Source of the DNA: Thiothrix sp.
GTDB taxonomy: Bacteria > Pseudomonadota > Gammaproteobacteria > Thiotrichales > Thiotrichaceae
Direction of reading: 5' to 3'
NCBI GenBank assembly: GCA_011375245.1
Contig: DRMA01000186.1
Location: forward strand, 1 to 5,266
DNA length: 5,266 bases
Below are positions 5,242-5,266 of this stretch, one piece after another. The notes under the pieces are model-generated. The model did not search any database, was not told where the DNA came from, and saw only the letters and a program-made list of their open reading frames with translations. A program made the position numbers and the translations under genes. Position 1 is the stretch's first letter. Each line of letters starts with the position of its first letter.

Positions 5242-5266
5242 ATGAGACTGAATCATTCTAATATAC
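5242..5266 (+). CDS. Start of an unidentified gene, cut by the window end
   Basis: The ATG at 5242 is preceded by AAGGACAGGT (5231-5240), a strong Shine-Dalgarno with AAGG 7 bases from the start and identical to the aroE leader 10-mer. The eight visible codons read MRLNHSNI and the frame is open to the edge. Too little is present to assign a product. It is transcribed divergently from the TPR/two-TM gene. Confidence 0.5.

Overview
The window is about 5.3 kb of AT-rich bacterial chromosome. The AroE and RecQ sequences look gammaproteobacterial: AroE resembles the pseudomonad/Moraxella-like type, and RecQ is the longer ~710-residue form with an extra C-terminal helix-turn-helix domain. I cannot name the genus. 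A low-GC, host-associated gammaproteobacterium is an inference.

Layout. (1) Bases 1 to about 450 are the remains of an IS200/IS605-superfamily element of the IscB kind. They contain the 3' part of the omega RNA (HEARO RNA) upstream of the ORF, an IscB ORF keeping only the PLMP segment, RuvC-I and the first residues of the bridge helix, and an imperfect palindrome typical of the element's right end. The ORF runs straight into the palindrome, so the middle of iscB (rest of RuvC, HNH, C-terminus) has been deleted. The element's left end and the guide portion of the RNA lie upstream of the window. (2) Bases 524-1351 are an intact aroE (shikimate dehydrogenase). (3) Bases 1389-3515 are an intact recQ (DNA helicase), 37 bases after aroE and probably co-transcribed with it. 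(4) Bases 3532-4884 on the minus strand, convergent with recQ across only 16 bases, encode an unrecognised protein with TPR-like helical repeats and a C-terminal two-helix membrane hairpin. (5) Bases 4885-5241 are a promoter-bearing divergent spacer. It holds a candidate -10 box for the TPR gene, a possible 41-codon small ORF and a weak terminator-like structure. (6) A new plus-strand gene starts at 5242 and is cut by the window end after 8 codons.

aroE and recQ are housekeeping genes for aromatic amino-acid synthesis and DNA repair, with no obvious functional link. The most interesting items are the internally deleted IscB/omega RNA relic, whose guide may still be identifiable just upstream, and the uncharacterised TPR/two-TM protein. 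I saw no CRISPR array, tRNA, rRNA or complete new defence system.
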